DNA of 64,000 nucleotides from Infirmifilum sp. NZ (lineage in GTDB: Archaea; Thermoproteota; Thermoprotei; Thermofilales; Thermofilaceae). Both the position numbers and the translations under genes were made by a program. Shown here piece by piece: positions 17,663 to 26,304 of this stretch; the first letter of the stretch is position 1; every line of letters begins with the position of its first letter. The stretch covers positions 1,536,451-1,600,450 of the forward strand of contig NZ_CP094288.1 of the NCBI RefSeq assembly GCF_022693705.1, given 5' to 3'. Below the pieces are notes generated by a model, which was not told the origin of the DNA, did not search any database, and worked only from the letters and a program-made list of their open reading frames with translations.

Positions 17663-19446
17663 CCCCCACCACCCAGGGTGCTCACAAAAGCCCTTATGAT
17701 GCGCTCTATCAAAGCTCTCTCGCCCTCAAGCTGGCTGTAAAGCACCGCCTCAAGCCTCAGCATGAAGAACCTGATAGGATTCCACAGAGCCTCGGAAACC
17801 CTGCCTCTGACCGCTCCAAGGTACTCCCGAATAGTGTAGCTGGGCTCAAACCTGACACCGCTAAGCCTCTCCAGGAGCTCCACCAGAGACTGGAAAAGGC
17901 CCCTCAAACCATCCTCCCTGACCTCTCCGCCGCGCCTTGACGCCGCTCCCGCGGGCAAAGCCTCTTCAAGAGGGGGGCTCAGGGGACCACCAGAGGATCC
18001 CCTAGGGAGTAACGCGAGGGCAACAAACACCAGCACACCCCCTGCCACCAGGAAGACGAAAACGTTGTAAACCGGCAGCTCCAAACCCAGATCCACGGCC
18101 CTATACCCAGGATCCAGCGGGGAGACATGAAGCACTACCCTGAGCCTCCTATCCAGGTAGGTGTGAGGCACACTCAAGGAAACGTTGTAACCCTGAACAT
18201 AGGTGAAAACGCCTGGAGCAGTGTAAACGTTGAGCCGGGACTCCACGCTCGGCGAAATCGAGATAGCGTACGTGAAGCCAGTCAAAATGAAAGCTGGGGC
18301 ATTAACCTCAACGCTCGGCGTGAACCTTACCACACTCACCCTCAGGGTCACCAGGCCTGGTGCAATCACGCCCCTCGGGGAGCTGGCAACCCGGATGGTG
18401 TACGTACCCTCCCGGGCTGAAGCAGGGACAGGGATAGAGAAGCTGTACACCGAGCCGTTTGAAGCAAAGCTCGCGTTAAACCCGAACGGCCCCTCGACGC
18501 TGACCTCAAGCCCCTCGTCCGCACGCACGTGGAGAGAGAAGCTTCTCCCCGGCAGGCAAGTTTGGTTATCGAGCCACGCCTCGAGGCCCGGCTCGTAGAA
18601 GACAACCTTAACGTACACGTCCCGCGACCTCGCGTACTTGTAGAACCCATCCGACAAGAACTCCCCGTAGACCCTCACAGGGCTCTGGTAAACCCTCACG
18701 GGGATCCACAGCCTGAAGTAGCCCTCACCGTCGGTAACGGTGGTGTACCTCTCAGAGTCGAGGTACACGTACACGGTCTTACCCGGCACTCCAGACCCCT
18801 CTACGGAGGCAAGCCTCCCGCTGACACCCAGATACTCGCCGTACAAGACCTCACTGCTGGAGACCTCCAGCTCCAGGGAAGTCCCCACAGCGGTTTCGAG
18901 AGCCTCCCTGACCTTGTCGCGGAGGGCGACGTACCTCTCCTTCAACACGTCCAGCGGGTACCTGAGGTTCGACGTCATCTGGTCTAGCACGCTGCCCGGG
19001 AGCCCGAGGGAGCGCAGGACCTCCACAGCTGACTCAACGTACGAGTAGCGGATCTCCGCCACGCTCAAGCTTGTGGAAGCGTTCTCGAGCACGGTCAGCG
19101 AAGTCCCAAAGTCCCCCTTCACGTACAAAGCCTCCGCCAGGTCCAGCAGCGCCTTGCTCTCGTTGATCGCCCCCGTGTAGGAGTCAAGGAGCTCGCGCAA
19201 CCTCTGGTAGGCCGCCCTGTAGCGCTCAGGCACATAAACCGCAGAGGCGTTGGTGAGGATGTCCTTAGCAGATGCGATGTCGAAGCCCGCCAGGTACGAG
19301 GAGTAGGACAGGTACAGCCTGGCGAGAGCCAGAGCGTCGGGCCCCGACTCCGGGACCAGAGAGGGGTCGACGTGCCTGACCAGAAAGGGCTGAGCCAAGG
19401 CAGATAAGGCTAGGACGGCCAAAGCCAGGAGGAGAATACGCTTCAA
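17659..19446 (-). CDS. Secreted Ig-like/DUF4129-type membrane protein
   Basis: The 595-residue protein has a signal peptide (MKRILLLALAVLALSALAQP) and a helical N-terminal third. One or more carboxypeptidase-regulatory or Ig-like beta domains follow (GKTVYVYLDSERYTTVTD near 222 and a second set around 300-365), with many N-glycosylation sequons. A membrane span lies at about 462-482. The cytoplasmic tail has PSYTIREYLGAVRGRVSEAL, which resembles the DUF4129 domain found with MoxR/DUF58 and transglutaminase genes. It overlaps both operon neighbours by four bases. The outside part probably binds or presents a substrate for the MoxR machinery; that is inference. Confidence 0.72.
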   Translation of the reverse strand: MKRILLLALAVLALSALAQPFLVRHVDPSLVPESGPDALALARLYLSYSSYLAGFDIASAKDILTNASAVYVPERYRAAYQRLRELLDSYTGAINESKALLDLAEALYVKGDFGTSLTVLENASTSLSVAEIRYSYVESAVEVLRSLGLPGSVLDQMTSNLRYPLDVLKERYVALRDKVREALETAVGTSLELEVSSSEVLYGEYLGVSGRLASVEGSGVPGKTVYVYLDSERYTTVTDGEGYFRLWIPVRVYQSPVRVYGEFLSDGFYKYARSRDVYVKVVFYEPGLEAWLDNQTCLPGRSFSLHVRADEGLEVSVEGPFGFNASFASNGSVYSFSIPVPASAREGTYTIRVASSPRGVIAPGLVTLRVSVVRFTPSVEVNAPAFILTGFTYAISISPSVESRLNVYTAPGVFTYVQGYNVSLSVPHTYLDRRLRVVLHVSPLDPGYRAVDLGLELPVYNVFVFLVAGGVLVFVALALLPRGSSGGPLSPPLEEALPAGAASRRGGEVREDGLRGLFQSLVELLERLSGVRFEPSYTIREYLGAVRGRVSEALWNPIRFFMLRLEAVLYSQLEGERALIERIIRAFVSTLGGGG

Positions 19447-19706
19447 AAGCCGAGCACCTCGAGAACCCTGAGTGCGACCGCGACCGCGAAAGCCGCGAAG
19501 AGAGCGACAGCCAGGTAGTCCCTCGTGGCGCGCCTCGGCCTGAGCACCGCCTTCACGACGAAGTACTCGAGAGCATACATCGAGATGTAGGCGTCAACCC
19601 TGCCCTCCCCCAGCGAGTAGAGAGCCCAGAAGGTCGTGAAGATCATGAACGCGAGGAGGGTGTTAGCCAGATGCTCCCTCTCCACCAGCCCCACCCCTAA
19701 CGACAA
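19443..19706 (-). CDS. Small two-span membrane protein in MoxR operon
   Basis: The 87-residue protein has hydrophobic segments at about 15-32 and 66-83 joined by a loop with a conserved-looking RPRRATRDYL. The ATG at 19706 overlaps the upstream gene by 44 bases; a GTG at 19685 (VEREHLAN) would shorten the overlap. The four-base overlap with the next gene supports it being a real cistron. No family is recognised; small membrane proteins of this kind are usual in MoxR/DUF58 clusters. Confidence 0.6.
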   Translation of the reverse strand: MSLGVGLVEREHLANTLLAFMIFTTFWALYSLGEGRVDAYISMYALEYFVVKAVLRPRRATRDYLAVALFAAFAVAVALRVLEVLGF

Positions 19707-20364
19707 CCCTCCTCAAGCCCCCCTCCTCAACGTCGCTCACCACAGTGGCACTACCCCTGAGAACGGCCATCACGCTCCCGGCCACAATCCCGTATATGCT
19801 CCCGACAGTCGAAGTGAGCCTGTAAGGGCTGGAGGCCCTTCCCCCTCTAAACTCGACGAGAGCCTCCCCGCCGCGCTCAACGCACCGAACCCACTCTGCC
19901 AGCCCAAGCCTGTCCACAGCCACTTCCTCGACGAGGCCGCAGAAGTCACCCCCTCCGCCCGAAACAAGACCGCTCACAGGCGACTTGAGAGCAATAACCA
20001 CGTTATCACCCTCAACCCTCACGAAGAAGTCCGGCTTCTCAGCGGGCACGCTGGAGATAGGCTTCTTGGACACAAAAACGTACACCTCCCCGCCGTACGA
20101 CGCGTACAGGTTGTAGCTACCAACCCTGAAGAACTCGAGCGCCACAGCCATGTTCGTCAGCGAGGAGTCGACTAGCCCCAGAAGCTCCCTAGAGACCTCC
20201 AGGCGGGAGGGCGTCAAGGCCATGCTTGCACCGACAACCGCCAAGCCGATCCACAAGGCCACCAGAGGCACGAGGCCGAGGAGAAGGTAAGTGGCAACCG
20301 CTAGAGCGCAGCCCGCGACCACAAAGGAAACACCGAAGCCCTGGTACGCTGAGACCCTAGCCAT
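19663..20364 (-). CDS. Membrane protein of unknown function, first gene of MoxR operon
   Basis: I start at ATG 20364 (MARVSAYQGFG), giving 233 residues; GTG 20367 is an alternative. The longer open frame from 20487 runs through the promoter. Two close membrane spans (about 10-50) are followed by a soluble domain with EVYVFVSKKPIS, CGLVEEVAVD and a short GRASSPYRLT segment. The domain has no recognised motif. It is the first gene of an operon of six overlapping or closely spaced genes ending with DUF58. Confidence 0.6.
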   Translation of the reverse strand: MARVSAYQGFGVSFVVAGCALAVATYLLLGLVPLVALWIGLAVVGASMALTPSRLEVSRELLGLVDSSLTNMAVALEFFRVGSYNLYASYGGEVYVFVSKKPISSVPAEKPDFFVRVEGDNVVIALKSPVSGLVSGGGGDFCGLVEEVAVDRLGLAEWVRCVERGGEALVEFRGGRASSPYRLTSTVGSIYGIVAGSVMAVLRGSATVVSDVEEGGLRRVVVRGGAGGEGASG

Positions 20365-20395
20365 CACTACACTGAGAGCATACAAGCAGGCCGAG

Positions 20396-20409
20396 CTATT
20401 ATATTTTTT
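20396..20409 (-). promoter_or_regulatory. TATA box of the MoxR-DUF58 operon
   Basis: Read on the minus strand, AAAAAATATAATAG lies 32-45 bases before ATG 20364 and is the only AT-rich stretch in the divergent gap, so it is the likely promoter of the six-gene operon. Confidence 0.5.
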
Positions 20410-20524
20410 ACCCAAAGGCCACTCGCGAACAACTCCCGAGGCTCCGCGCGGAAGGGTGCTTGCGCAGGAGTCGTGAAGCCCGCCCATAGGCGCGCGGAAA
20501 GCCAGGGAACCCCCTCACAGAGTA

Positions 20525-20536
20525 ACTTTTTTACTT
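20525..20536 (+). promoter_or_regulatory. TATA-like box before broken GT-C gene
   Basis: ACTTTTTTACTT is centred about 28 bases before GTG 20559, the start that best fits a leaderless transcript for the membrane protein gene. Confidence 0.4.
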
Positions 20537-20558
20537 GAGCACGACATTGGAGCGGCGT

Positions 20559-22435
20559 GTGAGCAAAATGAAGGAGAGGCTCTGGCTCCTGACCGCCACC
20601 GCCCTCAACGCGCTAGGCCTCATGGCCGGCCTCCACGGAGTAGCCGTCTTCCGGGAAAACCCTAGCCTCGTCACGATGGTGCGCCTGGACTACCTCCTCT
20701 GGGCCGACTTCCTGCTATCCCTGGCGGCCGCGCTGATGAACGTCAAGGCCTTCTGGAGGACGCACAGCGTGGCCTCAACGTACACGCTCAACCTGGCTTA
20801 CGCCGCCCTCCTTGTCCTCGCCCGCCTAGCCTCAACCATCCAGTCCATGCTGGACTACGACCTGATGAACCCCCCTGTGGGCACGCTGCACACGCCCAGA
20901 GCCCTCCCCCTAGCCCTGCTCATAGTCCCCCTCTCAGCCCTCAACCTCGTACCCTCCCTGGCGCACCTCCTCCTATCCCAGCCCATCCTCCTCGCCGATG
21001 CCCCGGCGCTGCACAACCTGCTGGCCGCCGCTAGGCCCCTCCTAGCCGGGAAGCTGAGCCCGAACACGCCTCGAAGAGCCGTAACCCTAGCCTTCCTAAC
21101 AGCTTTCCTCCTGAGGCTCTACCCCGAGCTGAAGTACTGGCCCTGGCACATAGGCTGGGACACAGTCGAGTACACGGCCCACCTCCAGGACTTCCTCGAA
21201 AGGCTGAACCCGTTCACCGCCTACCACTGGATGGGCGCGATGAGGAACACCCCCCGCTCCTCGACATCCTCCTAGTCCTCCCCGCCAAGTTCGCAGGCGC
21301 GTGGCTCACCTTCAAGGCATACCCGCCCCTAGCCTACGGGGCCCTCGCCGCCGCCACCTGCGTCTACGCCGCGCGACTCTCAGGGGACTGGCGGAAGGGC
21401 TACGCCGCGTCGGTCCTCTCCTCCCTGTACATACTCAACCTCAGGATCTCCTGGGACTACTAGAGGCAGCACCTCGGAAGCATCCTCCTCGTCGCCACCC
21501 TGGCGGCCTTCGACACCGCGAACCCAGCCCCACTCGCCAAGGCATCCCTGCTCGTCCTGACCGCGATGTCCCACGAGGTCACGGCGTTCGCGGCGATAGC
21601 ACTCTCAGCCTACTGGCTCTGGGAAACCCTCAGCAGGCGTCGAAACCCCGCGGCACCGCTGCTAGCCCTTGCAGCCTCGACGCTCCTCGAGCTCTGGTAC
21701 TGGAAAGCCCCAGTGACGCCGAACCCCTACACCCAGCTGGCACCGCCAGGCCTCGTCCCCTACGACTACACAGACGAAGCCCCGCAAGCACTAGCCTACA
21801 TCGCGGCCGAGCTAGCACCCATACTGCTCCCCGCGTCCCTCACGAGGCACAAGCCGAGGTACACGGCAGTCGCCGCGATAGCCCTGCTCCTAGCCGGGGC
21901 CTCGCCGCTGATCGCACCCTACACCGCCGCCGCTACGTGGTACAGGTTCCTCATCCAGCTCTCACCAATCCTGGCGCCCCTCGCCTTCCTGAGTATGCTC
22001 GAGGCAAACCCTGACAGGAGGCTCCTCGCCGTAGCATTGGCCGTGACGGTGGCCCTGCCGTCAGCCTACTACCTCGCAGGCTCCCCAATGACCTCGAAGT
22101 ACACCTCCGCTATACGCGAGTTCCCCTACGCGATGGTTCCAGGCAACACGCCGCATGCCCTTGAGGACATGAACAGGACAGCCTGGCTGGTCGCATCCCT
22201 GAACCACACCCCCATAGTCGCAGACCCGAGCCCGGCCAGGTTTATACACCTCTACCTGAGAAACCCCACACCCCAGCAGCTAACCTGGCTCGACACAGCA
22301 ACCCTCACCTGCGCCTCCCTGCGGAAACCCCTAATCGTGGTGACCACAAGGGACCTCCCCCAGGGCTTCTGCAACGCCACAACAGTGCCCCTAAACCCCA
22401 ACGCCACCTTCAAAGCCTACCTCATCACCCCATAG
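20559..22435 (+). pseudogene. Broken GT-C-like multi-spanning glycosyltransferase
   Basis: Two in-order frames encode one membrane protein of about 625 residues. The first frame (from GTG 20559) ends with HIGWDTVEYTAHLQD, an acidic outside motif like those of GT-C enzymes, then shifts out of frame at a run of six C at about 21250-21255. Adding one C restores LLDILLVLPAKFAGAW in the next frame. That frame reads on to a TAG at 21461-21463 (in ISWDY-stop-RQHLGS), then continues open as SILLVATLAAFD and the 21566-22435 segment, with more spans and a soluble tail. Both lesions would have to be repaired for function, so I call it a pseudogene. A sequencing error could explain the homopolymer but not also the amber codon. 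Confidence 0.75.
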
Positions 22436-22477
22436 AAAAGCATATATTCTTTCAATAGAATAAATTTCGTCTTCCTT

Positions 22478-22909
22478 ATGGCGGGGAGCGAGCGCTCGGC
22501 CCTCTCTCGCGGGCAGTGTTCCTTTGGTGACGTCGACGTCGAGGTTACGCCGAGGCTCGTCCGCGCCGCCCTCACTAAAGCCAGGCGCTCAGGGATCTAC
22601 TGGAGGCTTAAGCCCGCGGAGAGGGCCCTGCTCGTGCTCGCATCTCGCCTACGCCGCATCAGGAGCCCCGTGCTCCGCGAAGCGCTCCTAGCCGTGCTCC
22701 AGAGGGTCTGGCCCCAGAAGGCCCTCGTCATCAGGGCCTACGAGCTGGGCCTCAAGCTCATAAGCCGGAAAGCCCAGCTAGCCCTGAGGCTGGGGATGAG
22801 GAGCGCGGCGGAGGGGCTCCTCAGCCTCGCGAGGGACGCAAGGCTAGCCATCCTCGCGGGGCTAAGCTACCTCAACACACCACCACTCTACAGGCCCTCG
22901 TTGCCGTGA
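22478..22909 (+). CDS. Small basic helical protein, unknown, paralogue of the 42.6 kb fragment
   Basis: The 143-residue, strongly basic, helix-rich protein contains DVEVTPRLVRAALTKARRSG at about 19-38 and an IYWRLKPAERALL continuation. A shortened relative with VRAALAKARRSGFYWRL lies at 42622-42807, on the far side of the AT-rich glycan island. A GCATATATTC box about 33 bases upstream is its probable promoter. It is followed within 30 bases by the flippase gene. No family is recognised; the charge suggests nucleic-acid or membrane-surface contact, but that is a guess. Confidence 0.6.
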   Translation: MAGSERSALSRGQCSFGDVDVEVTPRLVRAALTKARRSGIYWRLKPAERALLVLASRLRRIRSPVLREALLAVLQRVWPQKALVIRAYELGLKLISRKAQLALRLGMRSAAEGLLSLARDARLAILAGLSYLNTPPLYRPSLP

Positions 22910-22939
22910 GGCTTGAAGCGTAGAGCCGGGTAGGGGCAC

Positions 22940-24397
22940 GTGGAGCTCGAGGACTTCCTCAGGGGTACAGCGTGGCTCACAGCCGGCCAGCTAACCGCCA
23001 CCTTCATAGCCGGGCTCGCGTCGATAGCCATCGCGAGGATCCTCGGCCCCAGCGGCTACGGCCTCTACAGCCTCTCCATCTCCGCCGCAGGCCTCCTAGC
23101 CCTCCTCTCGTGGCTCGGCGTAGACCAGGCCGCAGTCAGGAAGGCCTCCCGAGACAGGCAGAGCTCGAAGCAGGTGCTCGACACAGCCCTGACGTTCGCC
23201 CTCCTAAACGCACTGGCAGTAGCCGCCGTCGGCCTCGCATCCTCTCAGCTCCTCGCTCAGGCCGTCGGGAGGCCCGAGCTCGCAGCGACGGTAGCCCTAG
23301 CCTCCCTCTCCGTAGCCCTGGCAATCCCGCTCGCCGCGGCCAACCTCCTCACGGCTGTGGGCAGGGCAGACGTCCCGGCGAAGGCGGGCGTCGCGCTCCA
23401 GCTCCTCAGGGCGGCCCTCGTCCCAAGCCTGGCGCTCGCCGCGGGCTACTACGGCGCAGTCACCGGGCACAGCGCAGCCTACCTCCTCGCCGCGCTCATC
23501 GCCCTAGCCCTCTACCGGAGGGCCACGGGCCCCTGGAGGCCCACCCTCACCGGCCTCAGAGAGCTCATCTCCTTCGGCGCGCCCCTCTGGCTCCCAGGGG
23601 TCCTCAGCACCCTGGTTGCCTTCGCCAGAACCGCCGCGACCGGCCAGCTCCTTGGGAACGCGGAGATCGGCGCCCTAGCCGCGGCGATGAACTTCTCGGC
23701 GCTCGCGGGCGTCCTCGTCACCCCCCTCTCCTCCATGGCCCTCCCCTACATCTCCTCCTCCAACGGCGGCGAGAGGCGAGCCCTCAGGCACGTCGTCAGG
23801 ACCTCAGCCCTCATCTCCGCACCGATAGCCGTCTACACCCTCCTATACGCGGAGCCCCTCGTCCAGGCGATCTACGGCGAAGCCTACAGCGCCGCTGCCC
23901 TCCCCCTCAGGATCCTCGCCCTCCAGTACCTCCTACCCCTCTTCGGCTCCACGGCCCTCACCCAGTACCTCGTCGCGCGGGGGGACAACAAGACAGTCCT
24001 CAAGGCCTCCATCGCCTCAAGCCTAACCCAGCTAGCCGCCATATACCCCCTCACCCTCTCCGCCCGGGCCCCGGGAGTCGCCGCCTCGATCATCCTCTCG
24101 CAGGCCGCGGGCCTCACGTACACCTATCTCAAAGCCCGGGAAAACGCCTTCGAGCCCACCCCCCTCCTACCAGCCCTCATAGCGGCCCTGCCCTCACTCC
24201 CCCTACTCCTAGCCGGAACCCACCCCCTCCTCAAGGCAGCCGCCGGGATGGCCGTCTACACAGCCAGCTACATCCTAGCCGCCCTCGCAACAGGCACACT
24301 CACCAGGGCCGAGGTCTCAACGCTCATCACCGCACTCCGCCCAGCAACCCTCAAGGCCCAACCCCCTCAACACCAGGGGCACAGCCCAGTGAGCTAA
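22940..24397 (+). CDS. Wzx-type polysaccharide flippase (MATE/MVF superfamily)
   Basis: The 485-residue protein has about 14 hydrophobic segments. The N-terminus reads LRGTAWLTAGQLTATFIAG and RILGPSGYGLYSLSISAAG, the signature of Wzx-like oligosaccharide flippases; APLWLPGVLS and YISSSNGGERRALRHVV lie mid-way. These proteins move lipid-linked oligosaccharides across the membrane. The position between glycosyltransferase loci fits export of the glycan made by the cluster. Start is GTG 22940. A second, shifted open frame of similar length (22972-24408) is a by-product of high GC. Confidence 0.88.
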   Translation: MELEDFLRGTAWLTAGQLTATFIAGLASIAIARILGPSGYGLYSLSISAAGLLALLSWLGVDQAAVRKASRDRQSSKQVLDTALTFALLNALAVAAVGLASSQLLAQAVGRPELAATVALASLSVALAIPLAAANLLTAVGRADVPAKAGVALQLLRAALVPSLALAAGYYGAVTGHSAAYLLAALIALALYRRATGPWRPTLTGLRELISFGAPLWLPGVLSTLVAFARTAATGQLLGNAEIGALAAAMNFSALAGVLVTPLSSMALPYISSSNGGERRALRHVVRTSALISAPIAVYTLLYAEPLVQAIYGEAYSAAALPLRILALQYLLPLFGSTALTQYLVARGDNKTVLKASIASSLTQLAAIYPLTLSARAPGVAASIILSQAAGLTYTYLKARENAFEPTPLLPALIAALPSLPLLLAGTHPLLKAAAGMAVYTASYILAALATGTLTRAEVSTLITALRPATLKAQPPQHQGHSPVS

Positions 24398-24456
24398 TCC
24401 TCAGTTAGCACTGGCCACGCGCCCCAGGCTCCAGGAGCTCGAGCGGCGAGCCGTCG

Positions 24457-24645
24457 GTGAGCGACGAGTACGCTCAGACCCTGCGCAAGAGGGCGCTGAG
24501 CGCGCTCAAGTGGGCGCAGAGAGCCTGCCAGGAGGGCGACTACGACACCTGCGCGCTGCCGGCGGAGTATGCGGCCCAGCTCTACCTGAAGAGCCTGATC
24601 TACCACGTCACCGGGGAGGTGCTTGAGGGTGGGAGGAGTGGATGA
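24457..24645 (+). CDS. HEPN-domain protein, short (probable N-terminal fragment)
   Basis: The 62-residue protein has the N-terminal two helices of a HEPN domain: LSALKWAQRACQEGDYD and EYAAQLYLKSLIYHVTGEV. The later helices and the R-x4-6-H motif are missing; the frame ends GGRSG-stop just before the MNT gene. It would normally be the toxin partner of the MNT protein encoded directly downstream (24647-24952). Because half the domain is absent I suspect a deletion remnant. Start GTG 24457. Confidence 0.6.
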   Translation: MSDEYAQTLRKRALSALKWAQRACQEGDYDTCALPAEYAAQLYLKSLIYHVTGEVLEGGRSG

Positions 24646-24646
24646 A

Positions 24647-24952
24647 ATGGTTGAAGGGGTCGTGAAGGCCATCAGGAGGCACATACCGGGTGCGAGGATA
24701 ATACTCTTCGGTTCCAGAGCGCGAGGAGACGCGTTGAAGGAGTCAGACATAGACCTCATCGTGGTGTCCAAGGCATTCGAGGGGATGGGCTTCACGGATA
24801 GAGCCACATACATTCTGAAGACCCTGTGGAGAGAGGGGGCGCTGCCGCCGGTAGACGTAGACCTGCTCTGCTACACGCCGGAGGAGTTCGAGGAGAGGAG
24901 GAGGGAGATAAGCGTAGTGAGTGAAGCGCTGAAGTACGGAGTAGAGCTCTAG
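24647..24952 (+). CDS. MNT nucleotidyltransferase-domain antitoxin
   Basis: About 101 residues with the minimal nucleotidyltransferase motif ILFGSRARGDALKESDIDLIVV: G-S, then D-x-D binding Mg-NTP. Partner MNT proteins neutralise HEPN RNase toxins, in studied systems by adding AMP groups. It starts just after the truncated HEPN gene. GTG 24638 is an alternative start behind the GGGAGG at 24630-24635; ATG 24647 is given here. The usual domain ends with EVSVVSEALKYGVEL-like sequence, as here, so this copy looks complete. Confidence 0.78.
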   Translation: MVEGVVKAIRRHIPGARIILFGSRARGDALKESDIDLIVVSKAFEGMGFTDRATYILKTLWREGALPPVDVDLLCYTPEEFEERRREISVVSEALKYGVEL

Positions 24953-25021
24953 CCGAGGACTGCAGTGAATCTGTAACGCCTCGAGGCGTCCGAATCTGCA
25001 GCGGGACCGGGGGATGAGGTG

Positions 25022-25465
25022 ATGAGGGTGGTTGACAGGGGGAAGCTGGTTGAAGTGCTTAGGAGGGTGGCGGAGAGGTATCCCCAGCTCAAGCTCATGT
25101 ACCTCTTCGGGAGCTACGCTGAGAGGAGGGCTGCGCCGGCGAGCGATATAGATATAGCCGTTGTAACAGCGAAGCCGAGCGTCATTCCGCATGTGGCGGC
25201 TGAATTGGCGGAGGAGCTCCAGATCCCCGAGGAGAAGATCTCCATCCTCGATCTGGAGTACGCATCGCCAGCACTCGTGGCGAGCATCCTGAAGAGGGGG
25301 GTCAAAATAGTGGACAGGGACGAAGGCTCTAAGCTGAAGCAGCTCAGCGAAAATGCTTACCCACAACCGAGCCGCGGATGCCCGAAGATGCAGAGCGGCT
25401 ACTCATCGATGCTAGCTCGGATCATGGCAGCCGCACAGGCTTCCCGGCGGGGGGTTGGCGCTTGA
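25022..25465 (+). CDS. MNT nucleotidyltransferase-domain protein
   Basis: The 147-residue protein has the MNT core: LMYLFGSYAERRAAPASDID, with G-S and D-x-D, and KISILDLEYASPALVASILK near 80-99, as in MNT proteins paired with DUF86-type HEPN toxins. The last 35 residues (after VDRDEGS) do not look like the family end and may come from frameshifted or recombined DNA. The stop overlaps the TTG start of the MNT-HEPN fusion gene. Start ATG 25022, with GTG 25019 directly before it. Confidence 0.72.
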   Translation: MRVVDRGKLVEVLRRVAERYPQLKLMYLFGSYAERRAAPASDIDIAVVTAKPSVIPHVAAELAEELQIPEEKISILDLEYASPALVASILKRGVKIVDRDEGSKLKQLSENAYPQPSRGCPKMQSGYSSMLARIMAAAQASRRGVGA

Positions 25466-26304
25466 TCAGGGTGTCTGACGAGGGCCTCGAGAAGCTCAGA
25501 GGCCTGGCCGCGAAGTACCCCAGCGTAGCGTTCCTGGCGATCACGGGCTCACTGGCAAGAAAGGGGCTCAGCACCCACGACTTGGACGTGGCGGTGAAGC
25601 TGAGCGAGAGAAGGGGGAAGTACGAAACGCTGGCATCCCTCCTAGCCGACATAGCCGGGATCCTGGGCATCCCGGAGGACCTCGTCGACGTAATAGACCT
25701 GGACCGGGCTGACCCCGAGGTCAAGGCCAGCATAGTCAGGAACTCCATCGTAATCATCGACAGAGGCTACTACGGAGAGCTGTTGAGGGAGGTGGACGAG
25801 GCCTTCAGGGAGTACGGCGAGTACAGGGAGCTCTCCATCAGGGAGTGGCTGCTATCGGAGGACCCCACATCGGTGGACCCAGCTGTCGTGAAGCGAAGGC
25901 TCGACTTCGTCAAGTCCGAGGCACGCTTCCTGCGGGAGGAGGTGCTCAAGAAACCCCTAGACGAGGTGAAAGGCTCACCGATCCTCAGCAGAGTCCTCGA
26001 GAGGGGCTACCAGCTCATCGTCGAGGCGCTGGTAGACGTAGCCAGGCATGTGGCTTCGTCCATGGGTTGGGGACCCTGCTTCACAGCGAAAGACTACGTC
26101 GAAAAGCTCGCCGAGCACGGTGTAATACCCGAAGAGTTGGCCAGCGAGCTCATCAAGAGGATAAGGCTGAGGAACATAATAATTCACCGGTACCTGGACG
26201 TGGACTACGACGAGCTGTACAGCGACGCACCCAGGCTCATAGCCGCGGCCGAGGAGTTCGAGAGGCACATAGCTAGGTTCCTCAGGAGGCGCGAGGGGCG
26301 GTGA
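25462..26304 (+). CDS. MNT-HEPN fusion protein (antitoxin and toxin domains in one chain)
   Basis: About 280 residues. The N-terminal half is an MNT domain (LAITGSLARKGLSTHDLDVAV near 26-46, with G-S and D-x-D). The C-terminal half is a DUF86-type HEPN domain with RIRLRNIIIHRYLDVDYDEL near 233-252; RNIIIH fits the R-N-x3-H active-site motif. I start at TTG 25462, which overlaps the TGA of the preceding MNT gene; an ATG at 25378 would overlap it far more. In most genomes these domains are separate genes, so a single chain is unusual. The likely role is self-controlled RNase toxicity. Confidence 0.75.
   Translation: MIRVSDEGLEKLRGLAAKYPSVAFLAITGSLARKGLSTHDLDVAVKLSERRGKYETLASLLADIAGILGIPEDLVDVIDLDRADPEVKASIVRNSIVIIDRGYYGELLREVDEAFREYGEYRELSIREWLLSEDPTSVDPAVVKRRLDFVKSEARFLREEVLKKPLDEVKGSPILSRVLERGYQLIVEALVDVARHVASSMGWGPCFTAKDYVEKLAEHGVIPEELASELIKRIRLRNIIIHRYLDVDYDELYSDAPRLIAAAEEFERHIARFLRRREGR

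Noticed and set aside
21461-21463. Amber codon as pyrrolysine
   Set aside because: The gene is also frameshifted upstream, is not a methylamine methyltransferase, and no pyl genes are visible; decay is simpler.
22972-24408. A second 478-residue open frame on the same strand as the flippase gene
   Set aside because: Its product is an Arg/Pro-rich sequence without any motif, typical of a shifted frame in GC-rich DNA; the overlapping frame encodes a clear membrane flippase.
24743-25366. Minus-strand 207-residue open frame
   Set aside because: It lies opposite two clear MNT genes and has no motif of its own.
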